Shown here piece by piece: positions 8,579 through 16,558 of a stretch of 64,000 nucleotides of DNA. The notes beneath the pieces were generated by a model that made no database searches, was not told the DNA's origin, and worked only from the letters and a program-made list of their open reading frames with translations. This DNA comes from Rhizobium sp. CG5 (GTDB taxonomy: Bacteria > Pseudomonadota > Alphaproteobacteria > Rhizobiales > Rhizobiaceae), in contig NZ_JABAEF010000004.1 in assembly GCF_023701945.1 (NCBI RefSeq), forward strand, positions 1 to 64,000. Direction: 5' to 3'. Position numbers and translations under genes: made by a program. Within the stretch, counting starts at the first letter, position 1. Each line of letters starts with the position of its first letter.

Positions 8579-9447
8579 GATGCGAACCCCTTTCCGCCAA
8601 TCCGTCTGATCGACAAAATCATTGCGCCGGTCACCACCAGGAGCAGAACCGCTATCGCAGACGCATGCGGCAGGTTTTGAGCCGTCATAGCCACTTCGCT
8701 GATGATGACGCCGATCGTCCAGTTGCGCGGACCGCCCAGCACGAGCGGCCCCACATAGGCGCCGATCGAAAGCACGACAGTGGTAAGATAAGCGGTGGCC
8801 ACGGGTTTGCGCATCAGTGGTAAAAGAACATTGCCGAAGGCCCGCAACGGCGGTGCGCCCATGGTGGCGGCAGCTTCCATATAGGATTTGTCCATCCGCG
8901 AAAGGCCGGGATAGATTGTCATGACGTTGAAGGGGACAACGACATAGACCAGACAGGCGACGACGCCGAAGAAGCTCGGCATCAGCGAGACCGGCTTGTC
9001 GAGCAGGCCCACCAAGACGAGAATGTTCGACAGGCCGACCCTCTTGGACAACAGGATCTGCCATGAAAACGTGATCAGAACTTCGGACAACGCGAGCGTC
9101 GTCAAGAGACCGACAAGCCAGACAACCTGGGCCCTGCGGCTCATCCGGGTGATGAAATAGGTCGCGGGGAAGGCAATGATCATGCTGATCGTGGCGACGG
9201 TGAAGGCAAGTTGCAGCGAAAACGCCAGGCCGTTCAGGACCATGGGTTCAAGCAGTGCGCTATAGGCTTGCGATGACCAGCCTACGCCCCGATAGACGGC
9301 GGGGTCGGTGTTGGATGCGCTGACCCGCAATAGCATGAAAAACGGCACGCCGAAGAATGCAACGATCATGAACAGTGGCCAAACCAGGCCATACTGTTGC
9401 AGGTGCCGGATCGACCTTGACGGACCAGTTGTGGCGGAATCCGACAT
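8575..9447 (-). CDS. ABC transporter permease, PotB/PotH type
   Basis: 290-residue inner-membrane permease, first of the pair. Six helices are visible, starting with VWPLFMIVAFFGVPFFMLL, and the EAA loop reads EAAATMGAPPLRAFGNVLLP (about 190-210). ATG 9447 lies two bases after the stop of the ATPase gene. It pairs with the PotC-type permease whose start overlaps its stop. Family membership is clear; substrate is not. Confidence 0.9.
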   Translation of the reverse strand: MSDSATTGPSRSIRHLQQYGLVWPLFMIVAFFGVPFFMLLRVSASNTDPAVYRGVGWSSQAYSALLEPMVLNGLAFSLQLAFTVATISMIIAFPATYFITRMSRRAQVVWLVGLLTTLALSEVLITFSWQILLSKRVGLSNILVLVGLLDKPVSLMPSFFGVVACLVYVVVPFNVMTIYPGLSRMDKSYMEAAATMGAPPLRAFGNVLLPLMRKPVATAYLTTVVLSIGAYVGPLVLGGPRNWTIGVIISEVAMTAQNLPHASAIAVLLLVVTGAMILSIRRIGGKGFAS

Positions 9448-9449
9448 GT

Positions 9450-10502
9450 TCAGTCCTCCAATACGGTAGCGCTGTCCGGGGCCACCGAAATGCGGAACTC
9501 GCTTTCCTGTGCCATGGGCGCCCAGGTTGCCGGCGGCAGCGATGCAAGCACTTCTCGACCAGCAACATTGAGGAAAATCTCGACGGTCGATCCAAGATCG
9601 CGAACGAAAGTGACTTTGCCCAAAAGGCCGGGTGTGCCTCTGGAGGCGGGTGTCAGAACAGTGCTTTCCGGCCGCACGCAAAGCGTGGCGGTCTGGCCGA
9701 TTTTCAGGCCTGCAGGAACAGTTTCGACCTCCACCGTCAGATCGGAAAGCTGGACCTGGGTCCGGCTTAGCAGTTGAACCTCCAACAGGTTGCTCTGGCC
9801 AATGAAGTCCGCAACGAACCGGTTGACCGGCCGACGGTAAATGTCGACCGGGCTGCCGACCTGCTGCACCTTGCCATGCGCCATGACGACGATCTTGTCG
9901 GCGATGGTCATGGCCTCCCGCTGGTCGTGGGTGACGAAGATCGTGGTGATTTTCAGTTTACGCTGAAGCTGGCGTAGCTCGACCTGCATATGGTCGCGCA
10001 ACTTGGCATCCAGGGCGGACAGCGGTTCATCCATCAGGAATAGCAGCGGCTCCTGAGCCAGCGCCCGCGCAATTGCCACGCGTTGACGTTGCCCGCCGGA
10101 CAGCTGGTCGACCCGACGCGTCTGCATGTCGGGCAGATCGACCAATTTCAACAGCTCGGCAACCCGCTCATCCCGTTGCTTTTTGTCCATCGCGCGGAAG
10201 CGAAAGCTATAGCCGACATTGTCGGCTACATTGAGGTGCGGAAACAAGGCAAGGGCCTGGAAAACCATGCCGAAGTTGCGTTCGTGAGTGGGAACCCTGG
10301 TCATGTCACGCCCATCGAACAACACTTTGCCTTCCGTGGCCTGTTCCAGTCCGGCAACAATGCGCATCAGTGTTGTCTTTCCGCAGCCGGAAGGCCCCAG
10401 AAAGCAGACAAAACTGCCTTGTTCGATCTTCAGTGAGACGTCGGATACGGCGAGAGCCTCACCAAAACGCTTCGTCAGATTCGATATTTCCAGTCCTTGC
10501 AT
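9450..10502 (-). CDS. ABC transporter ATP-binding protein, PotA type
   Basis: 350-residue cytoplasmic ATPase energising the Pot-type importer. Walker A is GPSGCGKTT (about 36-44), the signature LSGGQRQRV (about 135), Walker B FLMDEPLSALD with the H-loop FVTHDQREAM. A C-terminal TOBE-like regulatory domain (about 240-350) is present, as in PotA. It starts 15 bases after the binding-protein gene and is followed within two bases by the first permease. Confidence 0.92.
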   Translation of the reverse strand: MQGLEISNLTKRFGEALAVSDVSLKIEQGSFVCFLGPSGCGKTTLMRIVAGLEQATEGKVLFDGRDMTRVPTHERNFGMVFQALALFPHLNVADNVGYSFRFRAMDKKQRDERVAELLKLVDLPDMQTRRVDQLSGGQRQRVAIARALAQEPLLFLMDEPLSALDAKLRDHMQVELRQLQRKLKITTIFVTHDQREAMTIADKIVVMAHGKVQQVGSPVDIYRRPVNRFVADFIGQSNLLEVQLLSRTQVQLSDLTVEVETVPAGLKIGQTATLCVRPESTVLTPASRGTPGLLGKVTFVRDLGSTVEIFLNVAGREVLASLPPATWAPMAQESEFRISVAPDSATVLED

Positions 10503-10517
10503 CGTGTTCAGCCCGAT

Positions 10518-11633
10518 TTAGTTGCTGAGCATCGTGAGCAACTGGTTGGAAATATAGTCGGCGTGCTTCACCTTGGCGGCCGATGCGACGACGATGGGCT
10601 TGCCCTCGAAGGAGACGGCACCAAATTCCGCATCTGTCAGATTGAGCTTGGAGCGCTCGATCAGCGGTGCCGCCCCGACATTGCGGGCGATCAGTTCATG
10701 GCATTCCGGGGTCGCGCTCCAGTCGAGGAATGCGAGAACGCGTTCGTCGACTTGCGCCACCTTCGGAACGCACCAGGCGTTGAATCCCAGGACGGCACCT
10801 TCCTTTGGAGCGATCGATACAATATCGGTCCCCTCGGACTTCATGATCATCGAAACGTCATGAAAATACATGCCGCCGACAACTTCACCATTCTGATAGG
10901 CGCTCTGCATCGAGCCTTCGTCGGTCCACCACAGTTTGGCGTTTGGCTTCAGCTCGCCAATCTTGGCAATGACCTTGGCGATGCCTTCCTCGGTATCGAG
11001 GATTTGCGGGCCGCCGAAATAGACCGAAGCGACGATATCGAGGAGCACGGTCGTGCCGCCGGCCTGCAGGCCCCAGGCGGACGGGCGGGGCTTCCACAAC
11101 TCCTCCCAGCTGTCGGGCAGGGTTTTGAACTCTTCGGGATTGGCCACGAGCGTGATGTACCAGGCCATGGCGCCGACACCGTCGATCACGCCGTTATCGC
11201 TGTAGACAAAGCCGTCCATGAGGTTGCCGGTGTTCTTCAGCTTGCCTTCGGCAATCGTCGTCCAAAGGCCGCGCTGGCGACCGCGGATAACGTCTGCCTG
11301 GCCAGCGCAGCAGATATCCATCGGCGCGGAGCCGGCCTGCACCGCCTGACCGAGCTGGATCAGGAACTGCGAGCTTCCCGACTGAGGAATGGACTGCACT
11401 GCGATGCCGGTCTTTTCGGTAAAGACGGGATAGACGCTCTTGGCAAAGGCTTGTTCGAAAAAGCCTCCGAAGTTTGAAATCTTGAGCGGCTCGGCGGCGC
11501 GGGATGCTCGGATATAGGGAGCATTGAGGGCGCCCGCGGCAACCGCAACTGCAGCTCCCTTAAGGATCGATCTGCGGTTGGCGGATAAACTGAGCATAGG
11601 ATCGGCCGAACCGGACGATTGGTGTGACGACAT
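10518..11633 (-). CDS. Tat-exported ABC substrate-binding protein, PotD/PotF type
   Basis: 371-residue periplasmic binding protein, first gene of the leftward operon. The N-terminus has a twin-arginine signal (NRRSILKGAAVAVAAGALNA, about 19-38), implying export in folded form. The mature part has the extracellular polyamine-type fold: LKISNFGGFFEQAF, TGIAVQSIP, DICCAGQADVI and GVGAMAWYITLVANPEEF. ATG 11633 follows CAGGAG. The acidic residues that bind polyamines in PotD cannot be matched confidently, so the ligand is open; the operon context points to a guanidino-, ureido- or amide-type nitrogen compound. Confidence 0.88.
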   Translation of the reverse strand: MSSHQSSGSADPMLSLSANRRSILKGAAVAVAAGALNAPYIRASRAAEPLKISNFGGFFEQAFAKSVYPVFTEKTGIAVQSIPQSGSSQFLIQLGQAVQAGSAPMDICCAGQADVIRGRQRGLWTTIAEGKLKNTGNLMDGFVYSDNGVIDGVGAMAWYITLVANPEEFKTLPDSWEELWKPRPSAWGLQAGGTTVLLDIVASVYFGGPQILDTEEGIAKVIAKIGELKPNAKLWWTDEGSMQSAYQNGEVVGGMYFHDVSMIMKSEGTDIVSIAPKEGAVLGFNAWCVPKVAQVDERVLAFLDWSATPECHELIARNVGAAPLIERSKLNLTDAEFGAVSFEGKPIVVASAAKVKHADYISNQLLTMLSN

Positions 11634-11680
11634 GAAGAATCTCCTGAGATGAGGCCTACTAATCGATTGCGCTTACAGAA

Positions 11681-11831
11681 TACGCAATTTGCATGCCACG
11701 TCAGAAAATATAACAAATACAATTTGATAATGAAAGAGCGCAGAAAACAGAAGGCATCAAGCGCGCCGTTCTGTGGCGTATAAATTTCCAAATGCACATA
11801 AATTAATCGCATTGTATGCAAGATTGCATAC
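11681..11831. promoter_or_regulatory. Divergent promoter region with inverted-repeat operator (probable GntR site)
   Basis: The 320-base AT-rich gap between the binding-protein gene (leftward, start 11633) and the isochorismatase-like gene (rightward, start 11954) contains a perfect inverted repeat GTATGCAA-GA-TTGCATAC at 11814-11831. A diverged relative, TACGCAATTTGCATGCC, lies at 11681-11697, nearer the leftward start. Short spaced palindromes like this are typical operators for FadR-type GntR regulators, and such a gene lies at 13000. No convincing -35/-10 pair was assigned. Confidence 0.55.
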
Positions 11832-11953
11832 GAATCTCAAGTGTGCATAATAGCATTCATGGTGGCCTTACTGGCGCCGTCCATTCATAGGCGCCCGTCG
11901 CCGCAACCGTTCGGCCTCTCCGTCGCAGGAGAGGGATTAAGGAAAGCAAGCCG

Positions 11954-12589
11954 ATGACAAACACCAAAGAAATCGTTCCCAAGCCGATGATCGTCGGAAA
12001 GCCAGCCCTGGTCGTCGTTGACATACAGAAGTCAGGCTTCATGCCGCGCCCCAAGACGTCGCGCCTTGCATTCATGGGCGATCATATTGAACGTAACTTG
12101 CTCGCCAAAAGGGTGATCGATGCCGCGCGTGCCGCCAGCATTCCGATCATCTTTGTCAAGGAAGAGCATCGCGACAGCCTGATCGATTTCGGTCGCGAGC
12201 TTGATGGTTCGGAAAGCATCCACTGCCTGGAAAGCAATCCGGGGACCCCCTTCCCGGAAGAAGAGCTGGAGATGCGGCCCGAGGATCTTCGGATCACCAA
12301 GCGCCGCTATTCGGTGTTCTATGGCACTGAGATGGAAATTCTTCTGAAGGCTGTAAAGGCAGAGACGCTGTTTTTCGTTGGCGGCTTCACCGATGTCTGC
12401 ATTCACTACAGCTTTGCCGATGCCCATCAGGGTGACTACTATTGCCGCGTCGTGGAGGATTGCGTGTCGGGTTCCAGCATCGCTGCGCACAACGCATCGC
12501 TGGTTGCGATGGAATATCTTCAGGCCGGCGCCCTTCGTCAGGCCGAAGAGGTGATCTCAGCCTTTGCCGCCCACGGTGCAAAGTCCTGA
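11954..12589 (+). CDS. Isochorismatase-like cysteine hydrolase (second paralogue)
   Basis: 211-residue cytoplasmic hydrolase, close paralogue of the enzyme at 7138-7758; both share VDIQKS.F, a DGRELDGSE-like region, KRRYS.F.GT and the C-terminal EDCV.GSS.AAH. The triad is Asp in LVVVDIQKSGF, Lys in ITKRRYSVFYGTEME and Cys in GGFTDVCIHYSFADAH. It is transcribed away from the transporter operon and shares its promoter region. The most plausible role is a sequential or substrate-variant amidase of the same pathway, releasing ammonia from a carbamoyl or amidino group. Confidence 0.85.
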   Translation: MTNTKEIVPKPMIVGKPALVVVDIQKSGFMPRPKTSRLAFMGDHIERNLLAKRVIDAARAASIPIIFVKEEHRDSLIDFGRELDGSESIHCLESNPGTPFPEEELEMRPEDLRITKRRYSVFYGTEMEILLKAVKAETLFFVGGFTDVCIHYSFADAHQGDYYCRVVEDCVSGSSIAAHNASLVAMEYLQAGALRQAEEVISAFAAHGAKS

Positions 12590-12601
12590 TTTCATAAACC
12601 G

Positions 12602-12895
12602 ATGCCGAGAAACCTCCGGGCTGAGCTGGGATCGATCCTGTCGATCGCAGCGCCGTTGGCCATTCCCCGAGTCAGCCAACGCATCATGAATCGGGCAGCG
12701 AGGTTCATGCTGGGTCGCATCAGCGGTGCGGCGCTCGCTGCCGGTGGTCTCTCGCAAGGGCTCATCGGCATGCCAACCGCTGCAATCCTGGCCCGCCAAT
12801 TCAATTTCGGTGTTGTCGGCATCTGGTTTGGCCTATTCTCGGGAATCAGCAGGGTCGCGATCATGTTGCTCTGGCGGTGGCGGAGAGGCAGTATA
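12602..12895 (+). pseudogene. MATE-family efflux pump, internally deleted relic
   Basis: The reading frame joins a MATE N-terminus (ELGSILSIAAPLAIPRVSQR, FMLGRISGAALAAGGL, residues 8-50) directly to a MATE C-terminal segment (LIGMPTAAILARQF, FGVVGIWFGLFSG, VAIMLLWRWRR, residues 54-95). Intact MATE exporters have about 450 residues and twelve helices, so roughly ten helices are missing. The junction is in frame and the frame then runs on to the GntR gene start. It begins 12 bases after the hydrolase gene, where an exporter would once have been co-transcribed. Confidence 0.7.
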
Positions 12896-12999
12896 CCAGC
12901 CCTGACTGGGGGCCAAAGGGCGACGGTCGCCAGTGCTGGCGCAGTTTTTGTTCTCGTCGACGAGACGCCGGCTGAGTATTGTCAAAGTGTGGAACGATA

Positions 13000-13725
13000 A
13001 TGGACGATAGATTGGTTGCCAAGCGGCAGAACAAGCCGGCCGAGGGTGCCGTTGCCAGAAAGCTGACTCGCGCCGAAGAGGTGAGGACCAAGCTTGCCGA
13101 CGATATCATTGACGGCAAACTGTTTCCTGGAATGCCGCTGGATGAGACGGAGATCGCGGCGAAATACGGCGTTTCGAGAACGCCTCTGCGCGAAGCGATC
13201 AGGGATCTGGTCGCCATGGGGCTTGTCGAAACACGGGCGCATCGCGGTGCCATCGTCAGGCGCCCTTCGCCCGATCATATTCGGCAGATGTTCGATGTTA
13301 TGGCAGAACTGGAAGCGTTATGCGCTGGTCTTTCGGCCGTCTGCATGGTGCCGGCGGAGCGCCGTGAACTCCAGGGTATCCATGACAGACTGGCGATTGT
13401 CCTTCGAGAAAACGATCCCAGCCATTATCACAGTGTCAATGAGGATTTTCATGGCGCTATCTATGCCGGCAGCCACAACAGCTATCTGATCGAGTTGACG
13501 CTGGCGACCCGACGCCGGCTCTCACCGTTCAGGCGTGCCCAGTTTCTCAGTTCCGGACGTCTTGCGCGATCCTATGCGGAACATGACGGAATTCTCCGGG
13601 CAATCCTCCAGGGAAACCGCGACAGCGCCTCGGTTCTCATGCGCGCCCATATCCTCACGGTGGAAGATTCCTACGAAGAATATGCAGGCCTCAAAGGCGA
13701 TGCACCGGTGGCATCGCGCGGCTGA
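13000..13725 (+). CDS. GntR-family transcriptional regulator (FadR/VanR-type)
   Basis: 241-residue DNA-binding regulator. The winged-helix domain (about 20-90) contains GMPLDETEIAAKYGVSRTPL and REAIRDLVAMGLVE; the C-terminal FCD ligand domain (about 95-230) has ELEALCAGLSAV, NEDFHGAIYAGSHN and EHDGILRAILQGN with the His/Asp residues that bind metal in this class. ATG 13000 is favoured over 12979 for its GGAACG ribosome site. It is the only regulator in the nitrogen cluster and is the likely ligand of the inverted repeat at 11814-11831. Confidence 0.88.
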   Translation: MDDRLVAKRQNKPAEGAVARKLTRAEEVRTKLADDIIDGKLFPGMPLDETEIAAKYGVSRTPLREAIRDLVAMGLVETRAHRGAIVRRPSPDHIRQMFDVMAELEALCAGLSAVCMVPAERRELQGIHDRLAIVLRENDPSHYHSVNEDFHGAIYAGSHNSYLIELTLATRRRLSPFRRAQFLSSGRLARSYAEHDGILRAILQGNRDSASVLMRAHILTVEDSYEEYAGLKGDAPVASRG

Positions 13726-13895
13726 GCCGATCCGCGCGGCGCGATGCCCATAATTTGAGTCAGAACGGGCTCCGTGGTCATTCCTAGAGTAATATCTGCT
13801 AAGGACGAACGTGTGTGCGAACGATCTGCGCACATCGTGAGAGCGCAATATCGAGACTGGCTTCAAGGATTCGCGGGACGTCGGTTCAAATTCGT

Positions 13896-15149
13896 TCACG
13901 ACCTTTGAGCTAACGCATCACCACCATGTCTACTCGCGAGTTGGCAGATTTTCCGCGCGACCTCGAATGATTTCTCGAAGGCAGAGACTGGCAAAAACTC
14001 GAAGCGCGAGTGAAAATTGTAGGCGCCTGTGAAGAAATTCGGTGTCGGTAGACCCTTCGAAGACAATGCGGCACCGTCCGTCCCACCGCGCATCGCCAGG
14101 GGCTTTGCCTGGATGCCCAATGTTTCCAGCGCGGCTAGCAGCAACGCCTTCGGCCGGGTGTCGTCTCCGAGGTGATCGTGGATATTGTGGTACTGGTCGC
14201 TGACCCGCGAGATGATGTGCCCGGTCGGATAGCGCGCGCTGATGATTTCGGCGACCTCGGTCAACCTGCGTTTGCGGTTTTCAAAACCTGCCCTGTCGAA
14301 ATCCCGGATCATCACCGTCAAACGGGCCTCGGTATCGTTCGCGACGAGATCCTTGAACCAAAAATAGCCTTCGCGTCCTTCGGTCCGTTCCGGCGTCTCG
14401 CCGCGGTCGAACTGTGCGATGAAATCCATCGCCATCAGCAGCGGGTTGACCAGTACGCCCTTTGCGGACATGGGATGGGCGCTGACGCCGGTGAAGCTGA
14501 TGTCGCCGATCGCGGCATTGAAGTTTTCGAACACGACCTCGCCGAGTTCGCAGCAGTCGATCGTATAGGCGAAGTCGCAGGGAAAACGCTTCAGGTCGAG
14601 CGCCTTGGCACCGCGCAGCCCGATTTCCTCGTCGGGAACGAAGGCAATGGCGATGTCGCCATGGGGGCCTGATGCATCGAGGCGGGCCAGCAGCGTCATG
14701 ATGACGGCGATTGCGGCCTTGTTGTCGGCGCCGAGTACGCTCGTGCCGTCGCCGAAAATGATGTCCTCGCACTCCCAGCCGCGGATTTCCGGATGTTCGC
14801 CGACCCGCAGCCAGATGTCCTTGTCGCGGTTGAGGCAGAGGTCCTCGCCCGTAAAACGCAGGATCTGCGGCCGTATCGCCGGCGACAGGCCGACATCGAC
14901 CGTGTCCAGATGCGCGATGAAACCGATGCGTGGGGCGTCGGGCAGCGTTCCACGCTTCACCGCCGTGACCGTTGCATGGTCGTCGATGGTGACATCGGCG
15001 AGGCCGAGGGCCCGCAACTCACCCTGCAGCAGCGCCGCGAGCCGGGCCTGCCCCGGTGTTGAGGGCAGGCCAGGGGACTTCGCGTCGCTCTGGCTCTCGA
15101 TTGCGAGATAGCGGAAGAACCGCTCGGTCAGTTCGTCGCGCAGATCCAT
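13896..15149 (-). CDS. pepT: Peptidase T (tripeptidase)
   Basis: 417-residue cytoplasmic M20B zinc tripeptidase that removes the N-terminal residue of tripeptides. Motifs: FRYLAIESQSD at the start, GFIAHLDTVD (about 75-85, metal His and Asp), GADNKAAIAVIMTLL (about 140), VPDEEIGLRGAK with the catalytic and metal Glu pair, TIDCCELGEVVFENFN, RGGTDGAALS and NFHSRFEF near the end. Two in-frame ATGs exist; 15149 has the better spaced AGGA. It lies downstream of a CapA-like gene and an oligopeptide-type importer, all leftward, which suggests breakdown of imported peptides. Confidence 0.92.
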   Translation of the reverse strand: MDLRDELTERFFRYLAIESQSDAKSPGLPSTPGQARLAALLQGELRALGLADVTIDDHATVTAVKRGTLPDAPRIGFIAHLDTVDVGLSPAIRPQILRFTGEDLCLNRDKDIWLRVGEHPEIRGWECEDIIFGDGTSVLGADNKAAIAVIMTLLARLDASGPHGDIAIAFVPDEEIGLRGAKALDLKRFPCDFAYTIDCCELGEVVFENFNAAIGDISFTGVSAHPMSAKGVLVNPLLMAMDFIAQFDRGETPERTEGREGYFWFKDLVANDTEARLTVMIRDFDRAGFENRKRRLTEVAEIISARYPTGHIISRVSDQYHNIHDHLGDDTRPKALLLAALETLGIQAKPLAMRGGTDGAALSSKGLPTPNFFTGAYNFHSRFEFLPVSAFEKSFEVARKICQLASRHGGDALAQRS

Positions 15150-15205
15150 TGGCATGTCCTGTCGGTGGGAGGGGTTGAGCGAAGTGCGATGATCGGCAGG
15201 ATAGC

Positions 15206-16444
15206 TCAGCCTAACCTGAGACTGCCAATGCCATCTTCGATGTCGATCCGGGATCCCAGCCGTTCCGACTGGTCGGCGAGCCGGCGCAGGATTCTTGCCG
15301 CCGCTTCTCCGGTCGCCAGATGCGGCGCAATACGCCGTTCGACTGTCGGGTCGCGCAAGGCTTCCTCTCCGCCGATCAGGACGGGATACAGCTTCAGACC
15401 GGTCAGCCGGTTATCGGCGCCGAACGCGCAGAGACCGACGACGCTTTCCCACACCTCCGACCGCTGCCAGGTCGATATGTCGGAACGAGTATGGAAGATG
15501 AAGTTGCCGAGACTGTAGAAGATGGGTTGCCCATTGTAGATCTCGATCGGCTGCAGAACGGGCGCGCCATGGCTGACGAAGGCCGATGCGCCGGCATCGA
15601 TGCATCGCCGGGCAAAGGCGCCGACCCAGTCGGGAACCTCCAGCCAGTCCGAGGCCCAGTGATGATGGTGGAGATAGGCGACCACAAGGCTACCGGACTT
15701 TGCCGCCGCCGAAATGGCCTTCAGATTGCGCGCCAGATCGGTCTCGTCGATCCGCACGGTTTTACCGAAACGGGTGGCGCGCCGGAAGATGGCGCGGCCG
15801 ATGCCGATCTCGTTTTCGGGATCGATGTCCGGCCCGTCGTCCGGCTGGCTGTCGTTGATGAGGTCGACCGGGGTGTAGCCGATGCTGTCCCTGATGGAGC
15901 CGAGCTGGCCGAAGGCATCGTTGTCAACATCGAGGATCTGGGTCAGGTGAAGCCGGTTGATGCCCGGTCGCTCGGGACGGTTCTCGTCACCATCCGCCGC
16001 ATACATGAAGTCGGGTCCCGGCCCGCCGTCCATCGCCACGACGGCAATGGAGCGCTCGCCGATCCGGCCGGTTCCGGGGTTGCCGGCATCGGACAGGTTG
16101 CGTCCGATGCCGGCATGCAGGAAGCCGCGCCGTTCGACTTCCTGCAGGGTGGAAAGCACGCCGGACGGGCCGAGGTCGAAGGCGTGATTGTTCGACAGCG
16201 AGAGCGCGCGGAACCCTATGTCATGCAACGCATCGAGCATTACGGGTTTGCTGCTTCCGAAATAGGAGCCCTTCATCGGCCAGCCGCGATGATCGCCGAA
16301 GACGGTGCTTTCGAAATTGGTGAAGGCGAGGTCGGCGGACTTGATGATGCGCTTCACTTCCTCGAAAGCCGGCGCCTCCACCTGTCTGGTGTCACGCTTT
16401 ATGAGCGATTGACCGGTGACGGCCAGTACAAAGTCCTCTTTCAT
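15206..16444 (-). CDS. CapA/YwtB-family metallophosphatase-like protein
   Basis: 412-residue protein of the CapA (poly-gamma-glutamate capsule) family, a calcineurin-like fold. Visible motifs: AVTGQSLIKRD (about 8-18), FTNFESTVFGD (about 40), LSLSNNHAFDLG (about 80), VAYLHHHHWASDW (about 250) and VSHGAPVLQPIEIYN followed by YSLGNFIFH. No signal peptide or membrane anchor is seen, unlike capsule-type CapA. ATG 16444 has GAGG ten bases upstream; longer readings to 16546 lack a site. It sits 114 bases downstream of the ABC ATPase gene and 56 before pepT. The activity of cytoplasmic CapA-like proteins is not settled; hydrolysis of a phosphorylated or glutamyl-type compound linked to peptide uptake is possible. 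Confidence 0.8.
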   Translation of the reverse strand: MKEDFVLAVTGQSLIKRDTRQVEAPAFEEVKRIIKSADLAFTNFESTVFGDHRGWPMKGSYFGSSKPVMLDALHDIGFRALSLSNNHAFDLGPSGVLSTLQEVERRGFLHAGIGRNLSDAGNPGTGRIGERSIAVVAMDGGPGPDFMYAADGDENRPERPGINRLHLTQILDVDNDAFGQLGSIRDSIGYTPVDLINDSQPDDGPDIDPENEIGIGRAIFRRATRFGKTVRIDETDLARNLKAISAAAKSGSLVVAYLHHHHWASDWLEVPDWVGAFARRCIDAGASAFVSHGAPVLQPIEIYNGQPIFYSLGNFIFHTRSDISTWQRSEVWESVVGLCAFGADNRLTGLKLYPVLIGGEEALRDPTVERRIAPHLATGEAAARILRRLADQSERLGSRIDIEDGIGSLRLG

Positions 16445-16558
16445 CGGGAATACCTCGTCTTGTTTTGGCATGCATGTGGTTCGGAAAGCTGTCGTCAGGG
16501 CGCGGTACAGCCGCCGGGTCGGCGGCAGAGGCCGGCCCGGTCGCACCCCCGTCGGGTG

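Noticed and set aside
13860..13890. GGTTCAAATTC, similar to a tRNA T-loop
   Set aside because: No acceptor, D or anticodon stems can be folded around it; isolated match.
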